Shown piece by piece: positions 10,101 through 20,500 of a stretch of 64,000 nucleotides of DNA. Both the position numbers and the translations under genes were made by a program. This stretch comes from a virus. The notes beneath the pieces were generated by a model that was not told the DNA's origin, did no database searches, and saw only the letters and a list, made by a program, of their open reading frames with translations. Positions within the stretch are counted from its first letter, which is position 1; every line of letters starts with the position of its first letter. Where the stretch lies: the IMG/VR virus record IMGVR_UViG_3300034106_004144, positions 32,764 to 96,763 of that record; one strand, 5' to 3'.

Positions 10101-11352
10101 CCTCCCTGAACGAGGTAAAAAATACGTGTGAAACCAAAAAATAAAAATCGCATAATTTTTGATCGGTAGATGAAGAATCGTTATAAGCACTTTCAATATT
10201 ATTAACTTCACATAATGATTTTATAGCATCTTTTAACAACGCTTTAGTACCAAACTGACCACTTAAATAAGCCGCTTTTAGTTTTGAATAGACGATAAAA
10301 GATTTTATATAACCAGTTAATAAAGTATTTTCGTTTGTGTTACTTTTTTTGAGTTCTTTGGTTGCTGACTTTAAATCAGAAACTAATTGATTTAAGTCAT
10401 ATGGTACGTTTTTCACGCATAAATTTCTATAAAAAGCGGTAAATTCAATAAAATCAGAATTATACGTTTTAAAAGGTTTTAATATACCAGTATAACCCCC
10501 AGCTAAAACATGCTCAACACCAGGTTGCCTCTCTATTTTTGACCCATTCAAATAATCACCAAATAATGTTTTATTATACTCATTAAGAAACTTATTTTGT
10601 ATACCATACCCTGTTGACGGGATTATTGATTTGTCGTTAATTTTTACAGTTTCAATTATATCACCACCATCATTATTAACCCCAGTTTTTATTAAAAATT
10701 CTGAATCACCCAGTCCCTGAAACCTATTAAAAATTTCAACATGTGGAAATTGTATTGTCTCGGTGAGCCTGCCACCAGAGCTTTCAGATGAATAGCTACC
10801 CGCTTTTCTAGTGTATCGTTTTAAATCATATATATCACGAACAACTGTATCCTCATCAACTCTTTTAATATCATTAATTCTACTAAAAACCTGAGAATCG
10901 CTTTGGTCAGTTATTTCCAACTTGTTTTCTTGAAAATAATATAAACCACCTAATAATAAAACAATTGGGTAAGGTATTTCAACAAGTTCTTGATTTTTGT
11001 TAAATATTGATATTAATCTTTTAGGATTTAACGCAAAATCAGTTGATTTTATCAGGGTGGCCCCATATGATTTTAAAAACATAAGTGCCATTTCGGGGAA
11101 AAAGTTTGTATCACCTTTATCTATTCTTGAACATAAAGAATCTGGCATAGCCGATGTGTTAAGTATAGACTTGTATCCAGCAAAAAACTTACTGTTTTGT
11201 AATTGATATTCAATGTCCTCTTTAATTGCAGCTGCTAATGTATCATTTCTTTCAAAAAACGGCTCAAATTGACCACCACTAATGTTACCATTTTTAGGTT
11301 CACAAAAGTTATAATAATTACAATAATTTTCTAAATGTTTATTAAACTCCAT
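4123..11352 (-). CDS. Giant baseplate/tail protein with C-terminal peptidoglycan-hydrolase domains
   Basis: 2409 aa, one of the two largest proteins in the window. Most of it is beta-rich and Asn/Ser/Thr-rich and is not recognisable. Around residues 1430-1520 a stretch (RNVPLFHGTYWITNVAHDI, then TMITTFQGARQ) resembles the end of gp27/gpD-type hub domains. From about residue 2043 to 2233 lies a DUF2272-like domain (FNCSSDPWSAAFISYII, FPYSASHNVYV, GDILCYA, NSHCDCV), an NlpC/P60-like fold with candidate catalytic Cys and His. Residues about 2260-2405 look like a glucosaminidase or muramidase module (AIMVAEASKSG, GGYNYAGVQTD, FAIFANDESFLDFM). The function inferred is a baseplate hub plus tail lysin that opens the cell wall during injection. 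It lies 5 nt downstream of the 974-aa structural gene. Confidence 0.75.
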   Translation of the reverse strand: MEFNKHLENYCNYYNFCEPKNGNISGGQFEPFFERNDTLAAAIKEDIEYQLQNSKFFAGYKSILNTSAMPDSLCSRIDKGDTNFFPEMALMFLKSYGATLIKSTDFALNPKRLISIFNKNQELVEIPYPIVLLLGGLYYFQENKLEITDQSDSQVFSRINDIKRVDEDTVVRDIYDLKRYTRKAGSYSSESSGGRLTETIQFPHVEIFNRFQGLGDSEFLIKTGVNNDGGDIIETVKINDKSIIPSTGYGIQNKFLNEYNKTLFGDYLNGSKIERQPGVEHVLAGGYTGILKPFKTYNSDFIEFTAFYRNLCVKNVPYDLNQLVSDLKSATKELKKSNTNENTLLTGYIKSFIVYSKLKAAYLSGQFGTKALLKDAIKSLCEVNNIESAYNDSSSTDQKLCDFYFLVSHVFFTSFREVIKKDKIGNQTVTPHAYDLIHRLKFGDDGFRSYQNSVLSDTTLMSSLNDKNSTKDEQINSLTNFLYKIWDIEKINLKVDNSYKNISPTSFGIFALYPSAGGFLTPNNLLLLYSKEGGEDLGIYDYDGYRIRNKNNKATQAEYFYTINDKPTWNPQNTTIGLDGRHNTKGKVVDPLFDGNQREVLATNFKSRADATSYRYDPTLSRVLVHSGFDRFLFLKNSNFNNSLILKNTTRFLWFESTGLGTHLGMDKSTDDKKTYDFEDGVTLSIYPGENNISYFRNTTPQLSDYEDLTSFIESGYINNYDFSRILDSVNIEKLEEFSTLFQEFAKLTPNNTLNTFNLNSLVKSSTILASEHIKEAVTSGKFKDPKTGIELTTDEISYMLIGNSMYNYEFVAKANISKFFNVVLTQTQKKRCESIADQFCSYDITIANKSTIDSVTKLGDFQLSLHNFHSSPEVLFTNASNYDELKTALKDSSVTDQNFNKLIARRILFSDQYVPPYENVDAPSHKVEIEELNKSYLYSRLHHLIANTSSDTSDKNFNNFYFDCVKTFFKYLNIKYTKNNYKQLLKLLRSYIRYTGYSLNYDFLPNNGIISMNKFLESYGNKVSFNTRTKNVLRLQGNNSNPRDATVYVPPFNPNIPSQNNLEIEEETPKYTEFDAYKVADLESSCNSFFEYFNTEIYNSTVGGLNSFLNQFSEAMEAKTLPNDANNPYTVESEEENLKDEIKKRTYYNIKSMYEKISTSFVEENRSSPIFLPTKIQEIKTLEVSDLVNNKLFYNYSIDPGYCDDNKKEDTNYDLYEIFKVVDRGNNDIGVNVLADLSFFYQNLYADFDKNPNKAQDDQYLTIDNLTNKSFSNLFSGLAEANGFMFQQIPNYINLNGAISATNDDDESIYDIVDQLFGVHTDTDLLGTSSRQSQKFGGLTGYPGYIFQLGTIGSKLDTNEGVVQSMKNDNLNSFCLDIGYDDNKEISIKSENAPDDVKKSNVTCFTVDFGSQKQQMFTSVQLNTAEFYDTEESIRTWVDVVNKTETTLQTTNLFPILEKRAFTCTVTSLGNSTIQPLSYFYLRNVPLFHGTYWITNVAHDIQPNTMITTFQGARQPIASKIDVRRELLTLMRKNAKLLVDAAVGVNTIVTEGIPNTSGKIYSDDSDSNDPFGSVLQGLSSDSTKYYSFSGIQVIGAFIFSVTKSNAKNDANLGLVNVLYNYSKALLGNTDSPKEIVKNMKTVAIGIMNQKASSGDSRYSGSALSLSKVFKENASFSLVGELGDLLNKIGNEAKTNSNTTLNESKLFDGTVFDLKAVNESGATISDNSDRLAFSMETELDKRGSEIPIKTATFFFDSKDSAIFANTELYGIGVKNETDTVHSDVYDLFKSLSTNGVINNFEAANIKNTTTQTQTSGSPEPIKKSLDQIKDILDFLDECSPAAAKFMLFISDGKRTESEYIQYLKDNTSGSYTADKDDIWSKVPRNPTTSSGIYAKEAIYYGLLSNPQSISVNDVGSTDVIHEFNLNDQKGNVQYEDLGSDSAVNQRFYEQYTAIFDKKHKEWEEKNKSIEKSTESGIKVKYLGAVQGSSDDYKIAFFSSDSNGSFGNIKLSTKANSEYKLDSAGEEQLTNIYTPQTSSGQSTEAVRFVNELVRVADQEREKWVNLTECDKDAQPLLKEYWAAVNWTSFNCSSDPWSAAFISYIIKTAAPKPSDFPYSASHNVYVNTIRKTKTSWKAYSSKDTPIQIGDILCYAQDSNYKEIVVQLNDWDSVGNSHCDCVTNIDQSSKTVNVIGGNLSDKVKNGNFSNGVTLTIDNDGKIANPTRTVILRFEPVASNTTVATNYKTSYPELPFTDPPPPSNKLPYKTAVNYLNTKYGSDLGKAVFAIMVAEASKSGKSFNSAGGYNYAGVQTDSGRWGAPGIIGQYSRIDSGGNRRSFAIFANDESFLDFMANRVKAKGFSGSDPDKWTSTYINSWWSPVAKAQYTKGSQTYNSKLSIYNTASSEFNSLV

Positions 11353-11357
11353 CTGTT

Positions 11358-14282
11358 TTATATATTAAAAGTTGTTGTGAAATCTTCAATTGGTTTAGTT
11401 ATTCTAAAAAATGGCTGATACTCTCCCATGGATATATAATCATCTGTTATTGTATTAAACGTTAGAGATGGTAAGTCTTCAGATCTAGCATAATTTAAAC
11501 TCCTACTTAAATCCGAATTAATCGATATATTTTTTAAATTTTCATTCATTGAGGCGTAAAAACCACCAAATACATTATTATTACCTTTTAAAAAAGTAGG
11601 TTTATCTTTATATTTTTCATTGTCAACAGAATTAACTATTAAATCAATTTTTAAATCACAATAATAATTAGTGTTAGGTTTTAAATCAATATAATGTTTT
11701 ATTTCGGTTGGTTTTTGATCTGAATGTATTGAATAAAGATTTATATTATTATTTGTTAATTTATAGGTTATTTTATCATATAAAAAATTATTACCCACAC
11801 CAATTAATTTACCAGTACCGTCATCTCTATTAGCTGGCGATTTAAGTACATTATTTAATTTACTAATACTCGCATTATAATTCGATTGTGTGTATGTATT
11901 ACTAGTATAATTAGATAGTTCTGTAAAAATTGGTTTAAGTACCGATTTTGCATTTTCAACTGTCCCATCACCAAATTTAATGTATTTTAAGCCAAAATTT
12001 CCAACATTTGTGTAATTAACACCGTCTTCCGTTAACGTTCTTGTTGCTCTAGCTAAATCATTTGCTATGACAAATTTATTTTGATCGCTAGCCATTTTAT
12101 CAAAAACATTTTTTGTCACACCAACAATCTCAAATTCAGCAAGTTTTTGTGCAACGTTTGATCCAAAGTTAGTTATAGACCTATATGGTAAACCAGAATA
12201 AGCTGAAAATAATGAGTATTTACTATATAACTCACCTAAAATTCTACTAGTTTCTTTAGATGGGTATACCGCTAAATCTGGCTCACCGAGTTGAAATAGC
12301 GATAGTATATTAGTTGGGTTTGATTGTTTTACCCCTGTTTTTTGTGGACTCGCAAAAGCTTTGATTCTATCCAAAGCTTTATAAATTTCTTCAACAAAAT
12401 TAACTTCAAACCATTCATTATTAATTGTTTCATTACCTGGATATGCCAATGTTACCCTTTCAGTGCTTTTACCATTAATATATTCTGTTTTTGTTTTGTA
12501 ATAATTTGGAAATGGCGTGTGTATTATGTTACCAAATTCTTTCTTGTAATCACTAAATTTTTTTTGAATGTTTATTCTTTGTGTATTTGTTTCAAGTTGT
12601 CTTAAAGCACTTCTACCCGTAATATCCAATAGTATTAAAAATGTTTGCATATTATTGGATAAAATCCTTAATATGTTACTCATATTTGGTTTATAACCCA
12701 AAGTTATACCGATATTATTAATTTGTTCTGTTATAAAATTTTCTTCAACAGTTGCCTGTAATTTTGATATATTTTTAAAAACAATTGACATCATTTCATT
12801 GTAATTATCTAAAAAAACAACATTTTTAATATCTTTTGCGTCTGTACCGTTATATAAAAAAATATCAAGAGTTAATATTTTATCTATCTTAAAGTTTTTG
12901 GTTGATGTGTATTTTTTAAATAGTAAACTATTGGGGTCGCTTTCTGGGTTATTTGTAAACTGTACTTGTTTAATTTCGTTTATTAAATCATTTGCAAATG
13001 TTGTTTCCCCGCCAGACGATGTTTTAATATTGGCTATATTTTTTATAGCCTCGTTCATCGTGTTAAGATATTGAAAAAGTTGCGTTGGGGATTCGTTTTG
13101 TTCAACAACCACAAAACTACCACCCTCTTCTGGTATTGGTTGATATAGGATTATATTATTTTCACTAGTGACTATTTTATAATTATCTGGCGAATTTGAT
13201 ATAAAATTTCTAACTGAAGGATCGTAATTCTCTAATACGTTTTTTTCTTTTAATAGAATTTCATTATAATCGATAGCCTCATCGGTTCTAATTGTGTTAA
13301 TAACATCCGCTGGTATTTTTTTTAACGCCTCAGCTAAATCAAATAATGTGGGGTAACTATCTATTATGTAATTTTCATATTGTTGAATATTATTATTAAC
13401 CGATTCTTTTATTTTTTGATTTTGTTTATCGTATAATGATGTTAATATTTTTTTACCCAAAAAACTACCATCTTCAAGTTGGTACATATAAGGTGCAACA
13501 TAAGCATATATTATTAAAAAAGTATTAAATAAAGCAAATATTTCACTTTGAAATTCAGCTGTTATATTATAGTTCCCAGTTGATGGGTCAAATCTTGTAT
13601 TTGATTTTAATAAAACTAACGGAACTTCAACAGCCTTACCATAATAACCTTTATATGTTAAAAGAAATTTTGGGTAAGGATATGTATAAAAAATATTGTA
13701 CGGGTTATCTTTTTCGTTACCACGTTCAAATAAAACTCTACCTTGTACATCTGTAAATTGTATTGTAATTAATGGTAAATTACTTGCATTAATTCGTATA
13801 CTAATATTTGTAATACCAAATGTTTCTGGGTCTAATAAATAATCACTATTTTGTTTGTCATTTGCTGAATCACTTGTAAAAAAATCTGTCCACTCTGAAG
13901 TGAATTTTCCTTTATTTCTATACGAACCATCAGCTCTTTTTTCATTTTTTAACGGATTTAAAAAATTTATGTTAATAGCTTCAGAGATATTTTCTTGTCT
14001 TCTTGTGTTACCGCCACTATTAACAACAGCAGATTGGGGTCTTTTATAAACTTTTAATGACGCATATATTACCAAATCTTCTTGTTTTACATATCGATCA
14101 ACGATTTCATTGTACTGATTAACAACTTTGTTTGGGTCGATAACTAAAACACCCTGATTTTCTTTTCTTTTTAAATCTTCGGGTTTTAATAAATAAGGAT
14201 TTGTGGTAACTTTACTTACACCATCAACAGAATTACCACCTTTTTTAAATAATATTTTTTCGTTAATTCCGTTAATCGCCAT
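11358..14282 (-). CDS. Large baseplate structural protein, unassigned
   Basis: 974 aa. The N-terminal third is the most informative: DLVIYASLKVYKRPQSAV at about 70-90, then GITNISIRINASNLPLITIQF and DVQGRVLF with YPYPKFLLTYKGYYGKAVE at about 150-220, a beta-barrel-like pattern typical of proteins that join the tail tube to the baseplate. A hydrophobic segment (IFALFNTFLIIYAYVAPYMY, about 250-270) follows, then a long mixed helical region. No catalytic motif is seen. It overlaps the gp53-like gene by 11 nt and is followed 5 nt later by the lysin-bearing giant protein, so the three are co-translated. I infer a hub or wedge component, but cannot assign a T4 number. Confidence 0.65.
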   Translation of the reverse strand: MAINGINEKILFKKGGNSVDGVSKVTTNPYLLKPEDLKRKENQGVLVIDPNKVVNQYNEIVDRYVKQEDLVIYASLKVYKRPQSAVVNSGGNTRRQENISEAININFLNPLKNEKRADGSYRNKGKFTSEWTDFFTSDSANDKQNSDYLLDPETFGITNISIRINASNLPLITIQFTDVQGRVLFERGNEKDNPYNIFYTYPYPKFLLTYKGYYGKAVEVPLVLLKSNTRFDPSTGNYNITAEFQSEIFALFNTFLIIYAYVAPYMYQLEDGSFLGKKILTSLYDKQNQKIKESVNNNIQQYENYIIDSYPTLFDLAEALKKIPADVINTIRTDEAIDYNEILLKEKNVLENYDPSVRNFISNSPDNYKIVTSENNIILYQPIPEEGGSFVVVEQNESPTQLFQYLNTMNEAIKNIANIKTSSGGETTFANDLINEIKQVQFTNNPESDPNSLLFKKYTSTKNFKIDKILTLDIFLYNGTDAKDIKNVVFLDNYNEMMSIVFKNISKLQATVEENFITEQINNIGITLGYKPNMSNILRILSNNMQTFLILLDITGRSALRQLETNTQRINIQKKFSDYKKEFGNIIHTPFPNYYKTKTEYINGKSTERVTLAYPGNETINNEWFEVNFVEEIYKALDRIKAFASPQKTGVKQSNPTNILSLFQLGEPDLAVYPSKETSRILGELYSKYSLFSAYSGLPYRSITNFGSNVAQKLAEFEIVGVTKNVFDKMASDQNKFVIANDLARATRTLTEDGVNYTNVGNFGLKYIKFGDGTVENAKSVLKPIFTELSNYTSNTYTQSNYNASISKLNNVLKSPANRDDGTGKLIGVGNNFLYDKITYKLTNNNINLYSIHSDQKPTEIKHYIDLKPNTNYYCDLKIDLIVNSVDNEKYKDKPTFLKGNNNVFGGFYASMNENLKNISINSDLSRSLNYARSEDLPSLTFNTITDDYISMGEYQPFFRITKPIEDFTTTFNI

Positions 14283-14592
14283 AATAATCTAATCGTTGAA
14301 CTAGTTTTCTTTCATATTCTCTTAATGTAACATCCAATGGTTGTGGTATTCTAACCGCTTGACCATCCTTAATGTTCCACTCTAAACCACCAAATTCGGG
14401 ATTCGCCATCAATATTAACCAAGAGTAATAAGGTACTCCATAATATTCTTGACTAACTTTATCTAACCTGGTTTTTCTAATGTCGTAAATTATCATAGTA
14501 TCCGTACTCTTTTCGTCCAATTTGACAAAAGGGGGTGATATGATTGTTTCATCATTATTTAATTTTTTATATCTGTTGTAATACCCTGACAT
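14272..14592 (-). CDS. 53: Baseplate wedge protein gp53-like (LysM-like)
   Basis: 106 aa. The sequence VSQEYYGVPYYSWLILMANP followed by DGQAVRIPQPLD has the LysM-like pattern of tail protein X and T4 gp53: a 'switches on, Y-Y-G, W-x-I, N-P, G-x-x-x-R-I-P' arrangement that binds neighbouring baseplate parts. T4 gp53 is about 196 aa, so this is a minimal version. It sits between the 2485-aa and 974-aa baseplate genes, overlapping the latter by 11 nt and following the former by 1 nt. Assignment to gp53 rather than another small LysM-type baseplate protein is by pattern only. Confidence 0.6.
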   Translation of the reverse strand: MSGYYNRYKKLNNDETIISPPFVKLDEKSTDTMIIYDIRKTRLDKVSQEYYGVPYYSWLILMANPEFGGLEWNIKDGQAVRIPQPLDVTLREYERKLVQRLDYYGD

Positions 14593-14593
14593 A

Positions 14594-17500
14594 TTATATT
14601 ATACCCAATTCTTTTTGATATTTATTAAATTCTGTTTCGGTTGCTTTTTCAATAATTTCTGGATCCTCGCTTTGGGATGTAATATTAAACAAACCTCTTG
14701 TATTTGTAAACAAGATATAGTTATATAGTGAACTACCTTTAACTTCATAAGTGTCTTTTATAACAACAGTATAGTCGTCAACACCACCTTTTAATAGTTT
14801 ATTGGCAATAAAGTCTGGTTTAAAAATGGTGTATGTTTCATTATCAATTAATATCTTATTTAGTTTTTTTACTACATTTTCTTCATTTTTAATGTATTCG
14901 TTATAAAGTGGATTAGTTTTTTGATTTGCAGCTGTCACATAATCTTTTATAATTGTAAATATAGACGTTAATATATTATCAATTTTAGCTAATTTTTTAT
15001 CCTGTTGTTGTTTTTTAGCTTTTTCGTTTCCTGTGATACCCTTTGTTGGTTTTTCAGCTAAAATCTTTTTAGATAAATCGGCTTTATCCGTATCACTTAA
15101 ATCGGCAAAAATTTTAATAAAAAATAGGTCTATAAAACCACTTAAATTTATTGTATCACCACTCATTGTGTTATAGTTTGTTGAACTTTGTTTTGGTACA
15201 AATTGTATTAAACTTTTTGGTATAATATAGTTATATGGTACAAAATCATTTATTTGATTTATAATTGATTCGGTTACAGTTCCAGCTGTACTTCCAGTAC
15301 TTAATGTGTAATAACTTATATTTGTATTTACAAAATTTGCGTTATCACCATAATAAAACAAACTGGTTAAATCATTAGCGACTACTTGCGTATAAAAATC
15401 TTTAGACTCATCAAATTTTATATCTAAATCAAATTTTTTAGACATAAAATTATCATTTAACATTATATCTAGCGCTTTGTTTGAAAACTCAAAAAATTCA
15501 TAATTTAATTTTTCAAAGGTATAAGTCATCGGATAATGTTCGGCGTAGGATCCTGTTGTATCGTCATTACCTGTTGGTTGAACGCTCAATGTAGTTGTCG
15601 TACCAGGAATTGCGTTTTTATCATACGATAAATTTAATGTAATTCCACTTGTAACCTCAAAGTTTGCGGCTGTTGGGGATAACGAAACGTTATTTTTAAT
15701 CGCAACAGATTCAGGTAAGCTATTATTAAATGTATATGCGTTACCCGAAATTTGTTGTATTTTTGAATCTTTAGATATTTGTTTAAAGAAATAGTTTCCG
15801 TTACCCAAAGACAAAAATTTAAGTTTATTACCGTAATTTAATTCAGAGTCATCAATAACAATTTTAATGTCAGCAAATTCTAATAATTCATAATTATTAA
15901 ATGACATTGTTTTATATTTGTAATATGGGTCATAACCAAAAAGTGTTTCAGCCGAAGTTTTTAGTTTGTACTCATTCGGTATCACTTCGTATCTATATGT
16001 TTTTGTTTCGTCAGTTTTAATATCATAACCATCTAAAACAACAGACAAACCATTTACCAAACTAACCAATTTTCCAGTATTTCTTTCCAAATCACGTAAA
16101 ACAACCCTTTTTTCTTCAGTAACACCACTAATGTATGTTTTTAATTTTTCAATTAAAAAATCAGTAAATATCTTTTGGTGCGTAGATTCAAAATTTTGTA
16201 AATATTGGTCAAAAACATTTTTGCTTTTATCAGTTTTATGCCAAAAATGACATAAATTTAATTTAATCTTAAGAGCCATTTCCTCACCTAAAGCTAAAAC
16301 AATATCATTTATGTTTTCACTGTAATCAGTATAATTTTTAAAATAAAAACCAGCAACTTCCGCATTTGTCTTTGTTGTGTTGCTTTGATAACCACCTGTA
16401 AAGTTGCCTGGATCAAACCTACTTAAATCATCGAATGTGCCAGCTGTTGAAACTAACGTATTACCATCACCAATTTTATACATATAATTTTGTGGATTAA
16501 GATGTAATTTTAATGGCGATAATTTAGCCGTTTTCATTTGATCGGATAAATTTTTATTTAATAAATCATACGAGCCATACTCAACATAATTTCTTTCAAT
16601 AGCTTCTTTATCAAAAATAGTAAATAAGTTATACTTACCATTTGTTGTACCAGTTGTTATACCAGTTATATCATTAAAAACATCATCGTTATTTGGAAGT
16701 AAGCCCATCTCGGCTAAAGGATCCGTAAGGTCAATACCCTGATTACTTGTCGTTGAGCCAGTTGTGCCAGTTATTATATTATTTGAATTTGTTTTTGTTA
16801 ACCTTTTATTATAGTTTTTATTTAAAACCAAATCCATTAATGTCATGTTTGAATCCGTAACTGTGTTAAAATTCATATTACCATTAAAAACTTCAGCATA
16901 TGTTTCATAAAGTTGTTTAAATATATCCCTATAATGTACCTCATACCAATTAAAGTAGGATTTGTCCAGATATTGATTTGGGTTGTTTGGGTCTTTCGAC
17001 ACGTTACTAAATTCTAAAACAAACGCCTGTTCTCCATAATTTCTCCACTTTATTTCTTCCCAATACTTTTTATTTGTTACTGGGGCTTGCGATCCATTTA
17101 ATGTATTCTGAGTCAATAAATCCTTTTCATTATCAGCTTTTCTTAGATAAAATTTACCTTGGTCGGAAACTATTTCATATGGTTGATATACTGTTGATTG
17201 GTTATATGCGTTCGCTGTAAACAAATCCATAGAATAATTACCACCTGGTGTCGTTGGTATTCTTTTTTTAGTAATTACACCGATAGTTCCATATGGAACG
17301 TCATCAAGGAAATCGGCTGGAACTATTCTCTCAGCAGCAGCTACAATTGGTATTAAATCTAATGTATTATTATCAAAGAAACTTCTTTCTAAATTAATTA
17401 AATTTCTTTCAAATAAATCTTTGTTCGCAAATGTTCTATCATCGTAAACATCAGCATTGGCATAATAGTTAAAAGATAACGCATTTTGTAACTCGTCAAC

Positions 17501-20500
17501 ATATTTTCTTAGGCCAGAACCACCAATGTATTTAAAACTTAATTGTACATCGGCAATCATTGGTTGTGCCCCAATGCCCTCTGGGTTTAAATCCCAAACA
17601 AGTGGTTCATAAGATATGCTCAAATTATCAATTGCGATTTTTGTATGATAAAAATCGCCAATTCTTAAAACGCAAATAGGTGGTTTACCAAATGCTGTGT
17701 TTGAAGCATCGCAAGAGTCTTCACCATGTTTTCTTTTTATGGTTTCGCCTGGTCTTAAGCATTGTTGCAAAAATGTTAATCTAGCGTTTAATCCTTCGGG
17801 TGTAATCGCATGAAATGCTGGTTGGAAATACTTTAATTTTTGTTTTAAAGAATCGTACATAAAAGGTGTATCTGCTCTAAGTAATTCAAAATAATCACAT
17901 TCGGTGATCATTTTGTTAATAATTCTTTGCGCAATTTCTCTTTTTGTAACATTTTCGTATGTAAGTGGTTTTTCTTCTTGTGTGATAATCGTAGTTTCAA
18001 CTGGAATGGCTTCTTTTGGTTTTTTAATTTCCTCTGGCTTGTTGATAACCTCCACTTTAATTTCAGCTCTTCTCGCAAACGAACTTACAATTGATAGTGC
18101 ACCACAAACAACATCTTTATATGGTCTGTCAATTTTAGCCTCAATTGTGCCAATGTGACTTGAATTAACACCTGGTATCCAATTACCTGTTATTGCTTTT
18201 TTAGCTAAAGCGTCTGTCTCAAAACAACAATATTTAACCTTTGTTGTGCTATTAGGGTCTGGTGCGTCAACCGTGTAAAAAATATTTTTATTTGGGCCAG
18301 CTGTCTGTGGATTTGGTATCATTTCTTTTATAGCATCCGTTGATGTAATACCTTTTGCTTCAGTTAATACAAAAGTAATCGTATCTTTTGTATCTGGCTT
18401 AGCACCATCTCTTTTAAAACTTACAATTGATTGTGTCCCAGTATATAGTTGTTCTAAGTAACTATCAAACCAATCATTAGCCTCAAGTGGGTCATCATTG
18501 TCATAATAAATTTTACCCAAATCACCTTTACTAATTACCTTTGTTACTAACCATTTAAGTGTTGAAATAAACCTTCTTCTTGATAATATGTTGTTATAAT
18601 TTGCCGTACCTTGGTCTGGGCCCAAAGGTGATGCGTGTGTTTCTATTGTAATTTTTAAATCAAATCCTTTATACTTTGGATCGGATAAATCTTGTTCAAT
18701 AGTTTGAAACTGTTTTTGCATACCGTACCACTTTGGTTTTCCAGATTCGGTTGATTCCATGTAATTTTCGGCGGAATCTTTTCCTATTGTATAATTATAT
18801 CTAATCCATTCTGGTGGTATTATACCCGATGATCTATAATTATTTTTAATTGCTTCAGCATTATTAGTTATATCAACACCCTTTGTTAATTCATAATATC
18901 TTGTAAATAAAATATCAAAAGATTCTATTTTACCAGTATCATATATTGGGCTAATATTTTTATCAAAATCATTAGGCCTTAATGGTACATCATTTTCAAA
19001 AAATAAACAATCTCCATCAATTATTGATTTTGGTTTTTCTCTATCAATAGTTATTGTTTGGTCAGCTTCGGGTTGTTTGTACGTTATTACCTTTTCAAGT
19101 TTTGGTTTTAATTTTTCATTTGATTTTGTTAAATCAAGATCACCAATAACTTTTTTAAAATAATCAATATCAGATTGTGTGAATTGATTCCATATTCTTG
19201 CTAACTCAAAAACATCAAAATCTAAACAACCAGCCCAAAAAGCTGCGAGTAATTCATCAACTTCACCGTCTGTTAATCTTGCTAATTCTTTCTGAGTTAA
19301 TAAATTTAATATTGATGGGTGATCAACAACAATTTTCCAACTTAATGTTCCAGTTCTTTCTGAATTATTATATGTGTAAATTGGTTCGGGTCTACCTAAA
19401 AATTGATGGGTTGTCCAATTTGCAGATGTGTTGTCAGTAAATTTAATATCATATGGTGGAAACCACATAACTCTACCACCATTAGGGCCTTTTTCGCAAG
19501 CTGGTAAATCTGTTTTACCATAATAGTTGTTTGCTTTATAATCTCTCCAAGCTAAGTTTTCAATTGAAAACATGTATTTTCTTGCACGTCTTTCACCAAA
19601 ATATTCAACAACGGCATCACCAGAACCATCACCTAGTCGGCCATAACCAGTATTAACATTTAACTCAGATGGAAATATATTGTAATTACCAAATCTATCG
19701 ATAACGGAATTTCGCTCCTTTCTTATTAATTCTTTATATCTAACTAAGTCTGTTACTTTATTGTAAGGTTTAATTTTTGTCCAAACACGACAAAGCTCAG
19801 CTTCGTTATACATTTCTCTATCACTTCTTTTCCCTGTTGGATCTAAACCTGGAACTAAATAACGATAACCAATAACATCACCTTGTTTATTTAATCTTTC
19901 TGTTTTCTTTGGTAATATGGTTCCGTTTGCTCTAGACATAAAATCATAACCATCGTAAAATTTGGTTATGGTTTGATCAATAGGCGAATTAAACACACCA
20001 AATTCAGTTTGAATTCCTTTTTCAAGCAATTGGCTTGTTGTGTATAATATTGAACATTCTCTAAAATTACCTTGTTTAAATTTGTTTACACTCAATAATG
20101 AGCTAGTACCATCTATGTTAATTGGTACTGGTTGTGCTTTTTGATTTGTTTTGAAATCAAAAGCTTTATCTTGAGCTGTTGATGATTTCCAAATAAAGTG
20201 CGTTTTAACCGAACCGTATTCACTCACACCTTGTGGTCTGTCAATACCATCCGTATCAGATCCGCTGTAACCTGGTTCTTCATATTGATTTATAAGGGTT
20301 AAATTACCCTTTTTAAGCGATTCGACAATAGCTTGGTTACTTCTAACCTGATGTCCATCGGCATCTTGTAGTAAATAAAAAGGATCGTCATACTTACCTT
20401 TATTTCCGATATAATATCTACCCTCTGGTGTTTCACCAGCTCCTATACCAAAGTAACCACCAATTTTTCTTAACTCTTGTAACTCTTCTTGCCCTAAGAA

